From: Methanobacteriaceae archaeon
GTDB lineage: Archaea; Methanobacteriota; Methanobacteria; Methanobacteriales; Methanobacteriaceae
Length of the DNA stretch: 64,000 bases
Direction: 5' to 3'
Assembly (NCBI GenBank): GCA_030016715.1
Contig: JASEJD010000006.1
Location: forward strand, 1 to 64,000
Part shown: piece by piece, positions 42,294 through 51,795 of the stretch
How positions within the stretch are numbered: the first letter of the stretch is position 1
How the letters are laid out: the number at the start of each line of letters is the position of its first letter
Translations under genes and position numbers: made by a program
The notes under the pieces: model-generated
Told to the model about the DNA's origin: nothing
What the model saw: the letters and a program-made list of their open reading frames with translations, nothing else
Databases searched by the model: none

Positions 42294-42599
42294 ATGATAT
42301 CTGCAGAAATCACCATAATCCCAATTGGAACTGCCAAAACCAGTTTAAGTGATTATGTTGCTGCAGCAGTTGCTGCTCTTGATAAAGAAGGAGTTAAATA
42401 TGCTGTAAGTGGAATGGGTACTTTAATTGAAAGCAATGATGCTGATGAATTATTTAGTGCCGTGAAAGCTGCTCATGAGGCAGTCTTTCTTAAAGGAGCA
42501 GAGCGAGTTGCAACCAGCATTAAGATCGATGATAGGCGAGACGTGGAAAAATCTCTGAATGAAAAGGTCAGTTCTGTTAAGGAAAAAATGGAAAGATAG
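42294..42599 (+). CDS. MTH1187-family thiamine-binding protein
   Basis: A 101-residue protein of the MTH1187/YkoF fold: MISAEITIIPIGTAKTSLSD, MGTLIESNDADELFSAVKAA and RVATSIKIDDRRD. Family structures show tetramers that bind thiamine-like ligands. There is no SD site. A TATA element (AATTATATAAC, 42261-42271) lies about 25-30 bases upstream of the ATG, so the mRNA may be leaderless. It is next to a DegT aminotransferase, as I recall for Methanothermobacter. Confidence 0.86.
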   Translation: MISAEITIIPIGTAKTSLSDYVAAAVAALDKEGVKYAVSGMGTLIESNDADELFSAVKAAHEAVFLKGAERVATSIKIDDRRDVEKSLNEKVSSVKEKMER

Positions 42600-42666
42600 T
42601 AATAAAAGTACAAAAGACTATATTCATAATAGAAGAAATTTAAATTTGTTTTATGAATTTATAAAC

Positions 42667-43761
42667 TCATAATATTGTTTTTGAAGCACGATCCAGTGTT
42701 TTAACTATGATTTCAAGATCATTTAAGTTTAATCCGGGATGAACTGGTATGGAAATTACCTCATCCGCAGCCTTTTCTGCTTCTGGGCAACTATAATAAT
42801 ATCCTAGTTTCTGGTATAACTCCTGTTGGTAGATGGGTTTAGGATAGTGGATTCCTGTGCCTATCCCATTATCATTTAAGAATTTTATTAACTTATCTCT
42901 TTTTGACTTATCAACCCTAATGGTATATTGATGAAAAACGTGTTTTACATCTTTTCGCACAAGTGGAGGTTTAATCAATTGCATTTGATTAATATTTTCT
43001 GTAAGGTATTTAGCATTACTGATTCTTCTATTATTAAATTCATTTAATTTTTTAAGCTGAATAATACCTATAGCAGCTGAAATATCAGTCATTCGAAAAT
43101 TATATCCTAAAGTCACATGTTCATATCGACTACTTTCTCCATGCGCCCTTAATGATCTTGAATCTTCACATGATTTCTTATTTTGGGTGGTTATCATCCC
43201 ACCTTCACTGGTGGTCATGTTTTTTGTTGGATAGAAGCTAAAACAGGCCATATCACCTAAGGAACCAACCATTTTACCTTTATACATTGCGCCGTGTGCT
43301 TGTGCAGCATCTTCGATAACGATTAAATCATGATCTTTGGCTATTTTGGATACTGATCCCATCTCTGCTGGATGTCCATAAAGGTGTACAGGCATTATTG
43401 CCTTAGTATTATCAGTGACCGCCTCTTCAATTTGTTCTGGATCTATGTTGTAGGTTTCTGGATCAATATCCACAAACACTGGACTAGCCCCAGTATATAA
43501 AACCGAATTTGCAGTAGCTGCAAATGTGAAAGGAGTGGTGATTACTTCATCACCCGGACCAATACCCGCACTTAGTAATGCAACGTGTAATGCAGTTGTT
43601 CCAGAGCTAGTAGCAATAGCATATTTTGTTTTAACAAATTCTGCAAATTTTTCCTCAAATTCTGCAACTTTTGGGCCTTGAGCAATGAATCCTGATTTTA
43701 AAACTTTTATTACTTCGTTTATTTCCTCATCTTCTATAATTGGATTAGCAATTGGTATCAC
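42667..43761 (-). CDS. DegT/DnrJ/EryC1/StrS-family sugar aminotransferase
   Basis: A 364-residue PLP enzyme of the DegT family. [13 protein letters not shown] binds the phosphate, [11 protein letters not shown] holds the PLP-stacking Asp, and the Schiff-base lysine is in [15 protein letters not shown]. Members make amino sugars for surface glycans; the sugar here is unknown. It starts with GTG 43761, six bases after GGTGAT. A glycosyltransferase is encoded 1.5 kb away, in keeping with an envelope role. Confidence 0.9.
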   Translation of the reverse strand: MIPIANPIIEDEEINEVIKVLKSGFIAQGPKVAEFEEKFAEFVKTKYAIATSSGTTALHVALLSAGIGPGDEVITTPFTFAATANSVLYTGASPVFVDIDPETYNIDPEQIEEAVTDNTKAIMPVHLYGHPAEMGSVSKIAKDHDLIVIEDAAQAHGAMYKGKMVGSLGDMACFSFYPTKNMTTSEGGMITTQNKKSCEDSRSLRAHGESSRYEHVTLGYNFRMTDISAAIGIIQLKKLNEFNNRRISNAKYLTENINQMQLIKPPLVRKDVKHVFHQYTIRVDKSKRDKLIKFLNDNGIGTGIHYPKPIYQQELYQKLGYYYSCPEAEKAADEVISIPVHPGLNLNDLEIIVKTLDRASKTIL

Positions 43762-43914
43762 GTAATATCACCCAATAAACAATAATTAATATAATTTGAA
43801 AAGGTTTTTAATGAACTAACATATATTCCTTTAGTACTTATAATAGATTTATAAAATTCTAGAAAATTTCATTTGTTACTTTTAAATTAGGATAAGTTAA
43901 TTTAGGAAATTAAT

Positions 43915-45057
43915 ATGCAAAATAAGATCATAAACGAAGGTTTAGTATCAATAAAGATACCGGAATTTGAAAAAGTATCTTCTAAGGCCCCAGTATTTTA
44001 CAATCCAGTCATGGAACTTAATCGGGATCTTTCAGTGATTGCTTTAAATCAGTACCAGAAAATGGTTGGAAATCCACTTAATATTTGCGATGCATTTGGT
44101 GGTAGTGGAATAAGGGGAATTAGATACTCTAAAGAAATTGATAGTAATAAAATTATCACTAACGATGTTAATCCATTAGCTATCGATTTTATACGTTCTA
44201 ATATTGATTTAAATAAAGTAGATAATGTAAGTGTTTGCAGAGAAGATGCTAATTTACTACTTAGAAAATGTAAAGGCAAATTTGATGTGGTTGATATTGA
44301 TCCTTTTGGTACTCCCTCTTATTATATCGAATCTGCAGCTATTTCTCTTAAATCAGGAGGATTACTCTGTGTAAGCGCTACTGATACTTCCTCTCTCTGT
44401 GGAACCTATAAAAATCCCTGCATCAGAAAATATTCATCAAAGCCGCTAAAAACTGAATACTGTCATGAAAATGGTATTAGGATACTGATTGGTTTTATTG
44501 CTAGGGTTTTTGCTAAATATAAGAAAAGTATCCAAGTCCAGTTCTCCCATAGCAGTGAACATTACATGCGAATTTATTTAACTATCCAAAAAGGTGCAGC
44601 AATAACTGACCAATCACTCATGGATATAGGATTTATCCTACATTGCAAGAATTGCCTAAATAGAGATTTAGTTACTGGATTTGCTCCATTCCTTCCTTCT
44701 ATATGCCCCGTCTGTGACGGTGATTATAATATTGCTGGGCCACTATGGTGTGGTAAAATATTTGATTCTGATTTTATTAATGGAATGATAAATATAACAG
44801 ATGATGTGATCATTAATAAGAAAAAAGAAGTTTACAAATTACTAAATCTGTGCAGAGAAGAAGCAGATGGTCCTCCTACATTTTTTGATTTACACCGTAT
44901 CAGTAAAAAACTAAAAATGAGTGCTCCTCCACTGGATAAAGTATTAACTCAACTACTGAAAGAAGGATATTTCGCATCTAGAACCCATTTTAAGCCTACT
45001 GGAATTAGGACCAATGCTTCAATTGAAACAATGGACAAAATTATTTTAAGTTTGTAA
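43915..45057 (+). CDS. trm1: tRNA (guanine26-N2)-dimethyltransferase Trm1
   Basis: A 380-residue SAM methyltransferase. PVFYNPVMELNRDLSV near the N-terminus is the Trm1 signature. DAFGGSGIRGIRYSKEI is SAM motif I, and VDIDPFGTPSYYIESA is the catalytic loop. The C-terminal part has a zinc-binding set (CKNCLNRDL, CPVCDG). Length and motif order are normal. It methylates G26 of tRNA. Confidence 0.93.
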   Translation: MQNKIINEGLVSIKIPEFEKVSSKAPVFYNPVMELNRDLSVIALNQYQKMVGNPLNICDAFGGSGIRGIRYSKEIDSNKIITNDVNPLAIDFIRSNIDLNKVDNVSVCREDANLLLRKCKGKFDVVDIDPFGTPSYYIESAAISLKSGGLLCVSATDTSSLCGTYKNPCIRKYSSKPLKTEYCHENGIRILIGFIARVFAKYKKSIQVQFSHSSEHYMRIYLTIQKGAAITDQSLMDIGFILHCKNCLNRDLVTGFAPFLPSICPVCDGDYNIAGPLWCGKIFDSDFINGMINITDDVIINKKKEVYKLLNLCREEADGPPTFFDLHRISKKLKMSAPPLDKVLTQLLKEGYFASRTHFKPTGIRTNASIETMDKIILSL

Positions 45058-45078
45058 AAATTGAAAATTTTATTTTAT

Positions 45079-45093
45079 TAGGATTTGATCCTA
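45079..45093. terminator. bidirectional terminator of trm1 and the membrane glycosyltransferase
   Basis: TAGGAT-TTG-ATCCTA sits in the 54-base convergent gap. On the minus strand it is followed by AATAAAATAAAATTTTC. The plus side has a weaker tail. Confidence 0.5.
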
Positions 45094-45111
45094 TTTCCAA
45101 AAAAAATGATT

Positions 45112-46716
45112 TTAAGTTAAAGATTTTTCACTTGCCTCTATTAAAATCTTTTTTATCCCTTGAAAATCCTCTATTTCAGGATCAATGTAGGGCAATAAAT
45201 AATAACGATCCTTATATCTAATTGCAGGCAATTTGAGATAATTTTTTTCTTCAGCAAATTTGATGAATGGTTCTTGTCTTGCAACATTTCCCGGAGATCT
45301 TCCGTCGGTAGATATGAATATTATTAATTGGGGATTCTTTTTCTTGATGTAATCTAGGGTTGCCACCCCATTTTTTGCAATGAATCTATCATTCAAACCC
45401 ACCATATCCACATGATTCCAACGGGAGAAGTAAGGCATTGACCCTGCATCAATACTGGCAAAGGTAAGATTATTAGATGAAAAACTTTCCATTCCCGTAC
45501 CAATGGCAACATAGGATAAGGGGAAGCTCTGGGAACATTGCCGTAAATATAAATAATCTTGAGAAAAACTCAAGTTGGATAATAAAAGCAGAGCAACGAC
45601 TATAAATCCCGTGATTTTAACATATTTTCTCAATTTCTGGTTGGATATTGAATTTATAATTTCTTTTATGAGTATAATCAATAATATCCCTGTTAAAATA
45701 TATATTAAAACAAAGGAAGGATAGTAAAATCTTTGGGCGAAATTCATATACAGTGAAGAGAAAAGGTAGAGTAGATTGGCTGATATAATCACCGTGAAAA
45801 CTGTAATTATCAATATCCTTAATTTAAAATAAGTTCCTTCTTTTGCAGACCATAAAGTTTCAAGTTTAGAAGCAATAATGATAAAAATTAATATAAGGAA
45901 TGGGGCTAAATATTTTATTGCCTCGCTTAAATAGTATAAACCATCATATAAACTTCCATGGGTAACTGTCTTAACATAGAAAGGTAGAGGTAATAAATCA
46001 TTGAAATATAAGAGCCTGAAAAGCATATAAATTCCTAATGGTAAAATGTAAACAAAAAATATCGGCGAGAAATATTTTATTCTGTCTTTAAAAAGATTCA
46101 CATCTTTTTGAATTGTAAAGATATAAATTAAAAATATTAAGGCCAATGAAAATAATATGCTTTCCGGTCTTAAAAGACTTGATAACAGAGCAAATAATGA
46201 TAAAAACCACAAATATTGTTTTTCTAAAGTTGAAATAAATTTATAAACAATATAAATTACGCATAACATTATGAAAGAGTAAAACATGGTTTCCAATCCA
46301 GATACAGCATGTATTGCTGTGGCCGGATTGATTAGTAAGAAAAAGGATCCAATAATAAAAGCCGGTGTTTTTAGATTTTGGTTTAAACTATCTTTACAAA
46401 TTAACCAGTACAAGTATATAATTCCTATTAATGATAATAGGCCTAAAATTTTGGTGCTAATAACTGGATCAAAACTTAACTTAATAGTGCTGGCCACTAT
46501 TAATACCCATAGAAAGTTACTATATCCCTCAGTGGGTAATTCACCAATGTTCCAAACTATACCATGGCCTTCAGCTAAATTTAATGCATATCTCAATGAA
46601 ATAAATGCATCGTCAACAGTAAAATTCCATACATAAAATAATAACACTGCAAAAAATATTAAACCTATTATAAATACTGTTAAATAGGGATAGATTGATT
46701 TTTGGTTCTTGATCAT
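45112..46716 (-). CDS. polytopic membrane glycosyltransferase, GT-C fold, AftB-like
   Basis: A 534-residue protein with about ten to twelve membrane helices over the first ~390 residues and a soluble C-terminal domain. The first extracellular loop reads VDDAFISLRYALNLAEGHG followed by PTEGYSNFLW. This resembles the loop of GT-C arabinofuranosyltransferases such as mycobacterial AftB, where the acidic DD pair is catalytic. The donor would be a lipid-linked sugar. The acceptor may be a surface glycan or glycoprotein, both inferred. Confidence 0.7.
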   Translation of the reverse strand: MIKNQKSIYPYLTVFIIGLIFFAVLLFYVWNFTVDDAFISLRYALNLAEGHGIVWNIGELPTEGYSNFLWVLIVASTIKLSFDPVISTKILGLLSLIGIIYLYWLICKDSLNQNLKTPAFIIGSFFLLINPATAIHAVSGLETMFYSFIMLCVIYIVYKFISTLEKQYLWFLSLFALLSSLLRPESILFSLALIFLIYIFTIQKDVNLFKDRIKYFSPIFFVYILPLGIYMLFRLLYFNDLLPLPFYVKTVTHGSLYDGLYYLSEAIKYLAPFLILIFIIIASKLETLWSAKEGTYFKLRILIITVFTVIISANLLYLFSSLYMNFAQRFYYPSFVLIYILTGILLIILIKEIINSISNQKLRKYVKITGFIVVALLLLSNLSFSQDYLYLRQCSQSFPLSYVAIGTGMESFSSNNLTFASIDAGSMPYFSRWNHVDMVGLNDRFIAKNGVATLDYIKKKNPQLIIFISTDGRSPGNVARQEPFIKFAEEKNYLKLPAIRYKDRYYLLPYIDPEIEDFQGIKKILIEASEKSLT

Positions 46717-46796
46717 ATTATTCGCCGAATAGATCCTCTAGATTCAGATAAGATATTTATTTAGAATAGGAAAATATTAGAAAATTGAATAAAATT

Positions 46797-47489
46797 TTAT
46801 TCATAGTTCAGCATGTCATTTACATAATAATATTGAAGTTCTGAAGCATGTTGAAGTTCATAATTTCTGTAGGGTAAATTTAGGTAGGGAAATAGCATTC
46901 CTTTAATTATATAGTAATAAGTTGCTATCCTTCCACATTCATTCCATGATATATGGACATATAATGGAAATCCACATCCCGGGTTAAGATGTGGACTGCC
47001 TCTTTTAACAGTTCCATGCCATACCATTGGTATTGGGCCTTCTTGTCCTTTTTTTTCAGCTATTTTGTAGATGTGGTTCATAGCTTCGTCATAACTATTA
47101 AATTCTATCCCATCAGCACGGTATCGATATCGATCTTCAGGTATTCCAAATATGAAAGTACTCAAAACATCAGCCCAGTCAATTCCAGTAGAAGCCATAT
47201 TAGCCTTAGTGTCAATGAATGCTAAGGATAATATGGTAACATTTCCCTCGTCATAGTGCCTGTAACCCGATCCCCCGGCCATGTGAACTACTAAAATACA
47301 TTTCGAACCTCTCTGTTGTGCGTAGCCAGCCAAAGCTTCTGAATGAGGATGTCCTGGATACATGTCAGGGTTTGCCAGTTTAACAAATCCAAGCCTACCT
47401 AATGGTTCTACTTTACTATTCATTGATGATATGTAAATAAAACCTCCAAGAATAAGAAGTATTATTAAGAATACACCTATTTTTTTCAT
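46797..47489 (-). CDS. uncharacterised membrane-anchored or secreted protein
   Basis: A 230-residue protein with one N-terminal hydrophobic segment (IGVFLIILLILGGFIYISS) and a soluble remainder rich in aromatic residues. His, Cys and Asn occur in GHPHSEALAGYA, HMAGGSGYRHYDEGN, MVWHGTVKRGSPHLNPGCGF and HISWNECGR. Conserved-looking His and Cys could bind metal, but I do not recognise the family. AGGTGA precedes the ATG. The upstream neighbour is divergent, and the membrane glycosyltransferase follows on the same strand after 80 bases. Confidence 0.65.
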   Translation of the reverse strand: MKKIGVFLIILLILGGFIYISSMNSKVEPLGRLGFVKLANPDMYPGHPHSEALAGYAQQRGSKCILVVHMAGGSGYRHYDEGNVTILSLAFIDTKANMASTGIDWADVLSTFIFGIPEDRYRYRADGIEFNSYDEAMNHIYKIAEKKGQEGPIPMVWHGTVKRGSPHLNPGCGFPLYVHISWNECGRIATYYYIIKGMLFPYLNLPYRNYELQHASELQYYYVNDMLNYE

Positions 47490-47588
47490 TAATTCACCTA
47501 TTAATTATAATATGGAATAAAATTATCTTATTTTTTTGATGTACTAAATTAAAAGTATTTAAATTTAATTTTTTTAAATTGATCACTG

Positions 47589-47724
47589 CTTCTTAAGAAG
47601 TTCATATTAATATGATTTATTTTATAATGTGTAGTCTACACACTTCTGATTATTAAGTCTTTAGTTTTTTAGATAAAATAATTTATATTTGTTTAAATTC
47701 ATAAATTTACTTGGCTTAGGCCAA
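47589..47724. promoter_or_regulatory. upstream region of the DUF4013 gene with three palindromes
   Basis: Within 136 bases lie CTTCTTAAGAAG (47589-47600), TGTGTAG-T-CTACACA (47628-47642) and TTGGC-TTAG-GCCAA (47711-47724). AT-rich runs between them can serve as TATA boxes. The cluster suggests regulated expression of the membrane protein downstream. Confidence 0.35.
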
Positions 47725-47753
47725 TATTAAAAAAATTAATGGAGGTTAATAAA

Positions 47754-48446
47754 ATGGATATTGGTGAAATAGTATCTGATGCCATAAAATATCCATCTTC
47801 TGAGTGGAAGAATGTGATAATTCTGATTGTATTGTTTATTATTATGTGGGCGCTTAATGCAGTTACTGGTGTAATTGGATTTATTGTAGTACCTTTGATT
47901 GCAGGATATATATTTAGAATTGTTAAATGGTCCCTTGCTGGTGCAGAGGAAGTTCCAGAATTTGATGAATGGGTTGATCTGTTTATTGAAGGACTTAAGG
48001 TTTGTTTAACCTACATAGTTTATATGATTCCCGCCATCATAATCCTAGCATTAACTATGGGCACAATGTTTCTCCAATTAATAACAATGTCCCAAACCGG
48101 AGCTTTATCACCATTCACATCCTTTGATGTGGGGCTTTATATGATAGGTTCAGTTATTACATTCCTATATGTTCTGGTTCTAGGAATACCCTTATTCTTG
48201 ATTGGTACCGCAAACATGGCTTACTATGATGGTGAATTAAGTGCAGCATTCAGTTTCAGTGAATTATTAGAAAGAGTATCTTCTATTGGTTACGTGGATT
48301 TTATAATTTGGTACATTGTTATGATAGTAATGGGATTTGTAGCCGCATTTATAGGTGGAATTACCATAATTGGATGGATAGTGACTTTACCTTATTACTA
48401 CATGTTTTTAGGTAGATCTTTAGCACTTTTCTTCCTATCTGAGTGA
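47754..48446 (+). CDS. DUF4013-type polytopic membrane protein
   Basis: A 230-residue protein with about five membrane helices. It opens MDIGEIVSDAIKYPSSEWK, a run typical of DUF4013, and has AEEVPEFDEWVDLFIEGLKV in the first loop. ATG 47754 follows GGAGGT by seven bases; an ATG at 47739 overlaps that site. The family is frequent in Methanobacteriales with no known role. The TM-rich small gene after it is on the opposite strand. Confidence 0.8.
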   Translation: MDIGEIVSDAIKYPSSEWKNVIILIVLFIIMWALNAVTGVIGFIVVPLIAGYIFRIVKWSLAGAEEVPEFDEWVDLFIEGLKVCLTYIVYMIPAIIILALTMGTMFLQLITMSQTGALSPFTSFDVGLYMIGSVITFLYVLVLGIPLFLIGTANMAYYDGELSAAFSFSELLERVSSIGYVDFIIWYIVMIVMGFVAAFIGGITIIGWIVTLPYYYMFLGRSLALFFLSE

Positions 48447-48520
48447 AAAAAAATCCACTATTTTTTCTTTTTAAATAATTAAAAAAATATAGTAAAATAA
48501 TTCAATGCAAAGAAAAATAT

Positions 48521-48857
48521 TCATTCTTCTTCTATTACTTCGTAGATTTTTACCTTTTTAGGGGTGACACCCGGTCTTTCATCAGTCACATAACTAAAAT
48601 AACTTAATATGTGCACACTATATTCTAAATATCCTTTAATTAAGTCGTTTAAACTTTCATTACGCTCCCCTAATATTAGTATTATCCACCATTGGATGAA
48701 CATGCATATGGATGAACATGCATATGCCTGCAATTATACCATACAAAATGAGTACTATATAAACTGGGATGGCATAGAATATTCTTACAAATAATTCTAT
48801 TCTACTTGCTTTTTCTTCATATTCAAATAGTTCTTTTAATTCAAAATCATCATCCAA
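48521..48857 (-). pseudogene. DUF4389-like membrane protein gene, frameshifted by a 16-bp tandem duplication
   Basis: The gene starts at ATG 48857 (MDDDFELKELFEYEEKASR), has one membrane helix (LFVRIFYAIPVYIVLILYG), and then leaves frame at 48694-48725. There a 16-bp unit is present twice in direct tandem. Removing one unit joins the two frames without a stop: ...GICMF IQWWIILILGER... to the end at 48521 (YEVIEEE), about 106 residues. The second part (QWWIILILGE, then YVTDERPGV) fits the DUF4389 pattern. So the gene is either recently broken, switchable by slippage, or a sequencing error. Confidence 0.8.
48694..48725. repeat. exact 16-bp tandem duplication
   Basis: GGATGAACATGCATAT occurs at 48694-48709 and again at 48710-48725 with no mismatch. 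The extra 16 bases shift the reading frame of the surrounding minus-strand gene by one. Confidence 0.95.
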
Positions 48858-49060
48858 ATATAAAACCCCCTTTGATTATATTATCTCAAAAATTATATTT
48901 AAATATTCCTAAATAAAAATTAGAAATTTTAAATAGTAATATGGTAAACAAATAATAAACTAAAATATGTTAAAATTCGTATATAATCTCAAAAATTCTT
49001 AAAATAGTATTAAAATGATTTTAACATAAAAATAATATTAAAAGATTTTTTTAATTCAAA

Positions 49061-49099
49061 ATAATAAAAAAATTGGTAGATCTATTTACCCACCAATTT
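49061..49099 (-). terminator. terminator of the glutamate synthase genes
   Basis: On the minus strand AAATTGGT (49092-49099) pairs with ACCAATTT (49070-49077), followed by TTTTATTATTTTG. The hairpin includes the stop codon of the gene. The gap 48858-49081 has no gene. Confidence 0.6.
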
Positions 49100-50950
49100 T
49101 AGACCGGTTATCTCAGCAACATCCAAGTTTAATGCTCTTAGATCTTCTGGAGAGAATTTACGTATATCGTCGTGTCCTGCTAGCTGAGCAAGCATTTTTG
49201 TTTCTTCCGTCATGGACTTAATGTAATTGGCAACTCTCATTGCAGCTAAATCCACATCTAACCTCTTTCGGAGATCTGGATCCTGGGTTGCAACACCTAC
49301 CGGACATTTTCCAGTGTAACACATACGGCAAGCCTGGCATCCCATTGCAATCATTGCTCCGGTTCCAATATATGCAGCATCAGCACCCATAGCCATAGCT
49401 TTAGCCACATCTGCACCACTTCTAATTCCTCCAGTGATTATTAAGTCAATTTCATCTTTCATTCCAGAATCTTCTAGAGCATTTACTGCTTGAACTAGTG
49501 AAGGAAGAGTAGGTATACCAGTATGTTCAATTACAACCTCTGGAGCAGCTCCTGTTCCTCCTTCCATACCGTCCACAGATATAATGTCTGCTCCTGCTTC
49601 AGCAGCTATAATAACATCGTCATAGACTCTTCCAGGTCCTAGTTTAACTATTATTGGAATTCTCCAATCTGTAACTTCCCTAAGTAATTCAATGTGTTTG
49701 GCCAGATCCCCCTCCTTAGTTGCATCTAAAAATCTTGCCGGGCTTAGAGCGTCTGTGCCTTCAGGTATTCCCCTTATTTTTGCCACCTCTGGACTAACTT
49801 TTTCAGCTAATAAGTGTCCTCCCATTCCAGGTTTGGCACCTTGTCCAATTTTTACTTCTATACAATCTGCTCCATTTAGATAGCTGGTGGAAACTCCGAA
49901 TCTTCCTGAAGAATATTGAACTATTAAATTGTCTGCATATTCACGTTCCTCAGGTAACATTCCTCCTTCACCTGTATTGGCACATGAACCAACTAGAGAA
50001 GTACCTTTAGCCATGGCTAATTTACATTCTTTACTTAGAGCACCGAAAGACATTCCCGCAATTAGTACTGGTGATTCCAGAACAAGGGGTTCTTCAGCAA
50101 ACCTATTACCTAGCACAACTTGTGTATTACATGCTTCCCTATACTTGTCAACCGGAGCAATTGATGCTTGTGCAGGTAATATTATAATATCATCAAAGTT
50201 TGGAAGACGTCTTTCAGTACCAAATCCTCTTAATACATATTTTCCTGCTTTAGAAGTATATCTTATATCTGCTATTGTCCTAGGATCCCATATACTCCCA
50301 GCTCCAGTTGGTATCAAAACTGGACATGCAGCTAAACATGACCCACATAAAATACATCTGTTTTTATCAATTTTAGGCCTATTATCAACAATTTCTATGG
50401 CGTCGGTGGGACATACAATTTCACAAGTACCACAGAAAACACAAAGGCCTTGGGTAGCAGCTTCCAGATCCGCAGCTGGTGAAGCTGCATTTAAAGAATG
50501 AGATGAACCTGATGCTTTTCCATTTAATTCAAATCCTCTCTGAAGTCCTGTTGCAAATTCTTTTACATTTACTGCCTCTAAACAGCCTTGTTCGCATGCA
50601 TCTACACATGCTGGTTTTCCGCCATTGGATTCTATGCATTGCTGATCACATTTTAGCATTCCCTTTTCTGTGTAGGTAATACTTCCAATAGGACACATTA
50701 ACATGCACAATTTACATCCAGCACAATCATCTTGATTTATTTTTACTATACCATTTTCTCGATGTATTGCATCCTTAAAACATCCCCTTGCACATGCCGG
50801 ATCAATACATTGTTGACATACAACAGTTTGATATCCTTTTGTCATTTTATGTAAAAATAAAGCACTTTCACCATTTACGCCGGCACAAGCCTCTACACAT
50901 TCATTGCATCCGTCGCATTTTTCTGGATTAGTTAAAAGAATTTGATTCAT
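49082..50950 (-). CDS. archaeal glutamate synthase FMN/Fe-S subunit (GltB central domain with ferredoxin domains)
   Basis: A 622-residue protein. The first ~230 residues hold several ferredoxin-type motifs (CDGCNECVEAC, CQQCIDPACARGC, CAGCKLCMLMC, CVFCGTCEIVC, CILCGSCLAAC). From about residue 240 it is the FMN-binding glutamate synthase domain (LIAGMSFGALSKE, GTGAAPEVVIEHTG, YIGTGAMIAMGC), with CQACRMCYTGKC near the end as cluster ligands. This is the archaeal type in which GltB domains are separate genes. It makes glutamate from 2-oxoglutarate and ammonia; a glutaminase partner is not in the window. Confidence 0.88.
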   Translation of the reverse strand: MNQILLTNPEKCDGCNECVEACAGVNGESALFLHKMTKGYQTVVCQQCIDPACARGCFKDAIHRENGIVKINQDDCAGCKLCMLMCPIGSITYTEKGMLKCDQQCIESNGGKPACVDACEQGCLEAVNVKEFATGLQRGFELNGKASGSSHSLNAASPAADLEAATQGLCVFCGTCEIVCPTDAIEIVDNRPKIDKNRCILCGSCLAACPVLIPTGAGSIWDPRTIADIRYTSKAGKYVLRGFGTERRLPNFDDIIILPAQASIAPVDKYREACNTQVVLGNRFAEEPLVLESPVLIAGMSFGALSKECKLAMAKGTSLVGSCANTGEGGMLPEEREYADNLIVQYSSGRFGVSTSYLNGADCIEVKIGQGAKPGMGGHLLAEKVSPEVAKIRGIPEGTDALSPARFLDATKEGDLAKHIELLREVTDWRIPIIVKLGPGRVYDDVIIAAEAGADIISVDGMEGGTGAAPEVVIEHTGIPTLPSLVQAVNALEDSGMKDEIDLIITGGIRSGADVAKAMAMGADAAYIGTGAMIAMGCQACRMCYTGKCPVGVATQDPDLRKRLDVDLAAMRVANYIKSMTEETKMLAQLAGHDDIRKFSPEDLRALNLDVAEITGLKLVGK

Positions 50951-50964
50951 ATTATCACCTTTAA

Positions 50965-51633
50965 TTAGCCATAAAATGGCCTTATTTCTTTATTTTCAAT
51001 TTTTTTGAAATTATCGATTTCTGCATCTACGGAATAATGATCAAATAATTTCTTTAGTTTTAGTTTATCATCTAGTGTTAACTCCCTTACTTCTGCATTG
51101 GTTCCAGTTTCAAAGCTGCCGCCAACATAGATGGAACCTCCAATCATCCAGTCTCCAGTATCTTTTCCTGCATTTCCGGTTACAATAATGTTTCCACTTA
51201 ACATGTAAAGTCCAGATAAATCGCCAATATTCCCATCGATAATTATTGTCCCGCCTTTATTCAGTTGACCTACTGCATTACCTGCATTTCCATATATCAC
51301 TATGTTTCCATCGTAGGTTCCGAATCCTACACCATCATCGGCAGAACCTTCTACCAGTATTTCACCAGAGGTCATGTTATTTCCAACATAACGTCCAACA
51401 TTACCTTTAATTGAGATTTTTGCTCCGTCATTTAGTGCTCCTGCAAAATCCCCAGGACTCCCATCTAAAGTGATATCTGCGTCACAACATAATCCTACAG
51501 CTACTGAATCAAAAGGTTTAGTAACCTCTATATTCAGTTTTTTTTCATTTTCATCTAATGCTTTTTTTATTTCAACATTAATTGTTCTTGTAGTCATATA
51601 TTTTCCAGATATGACTTTTTCTTCCGTTATCAT
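50965..51633 (-). CDS. glutamate synthase C-terminal (GXGXG) domain protein
   Basis: A 222-residue right-handed beta-helix protein with repeated G-x-x-G turns: GDFAGALNDGAKISIKGNVG, GNAGNAVGQLNKGGTIIIDG and GDLSGLYMLSGNIIVTGNAG. It corresponds to the C-terminal domain of bacterial GltB. I choose ATG 51633 because GGGGAT is before it. It is 14 bases upstream of the FMN subunit on the same strand, so both are one operon. Confidence 0.87.
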   Translation of the reverse strand: MITEEKVISGKYMTTRTINVEIKKALDENEKKLNIEVTKPFDSVAVGLCCDADITLDGSPGDFAGALNDGAKISIKGNVGRYVGNNMTSGEILVEGSADDGVGFGTYDGNIVIYGNAGNAVGQLNKGGTIIIDGNIGDLSGLYMLSGNIIVTGNAGKDTGDWMIGGSIYVGGSFETGTNAEVRELTLDDKLKLKKLFDHYSVDAEIDNFKKIENKEIRPFYG

Positions 51634-51795
51634 TGAATCATCCCCTTTAATTGGTTTCATTTATTAAAGTTGATTATGATTCAATTAATAGAGTCCTCTA
51701 ATAAATGTTGCTATTTTTAAATATGCTAATTAGACTATTCAATATATAAGTGAGACAGATTATAATAGTAATATGAATTAATGCTAGGTGGTTCA

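Noticed and set aside
46286-46636. A plus-strand gene opposite the membrane glycosyltransferase
   Set aside because: It has no SD site and lies wholly within a well-supported minus-strand gene.
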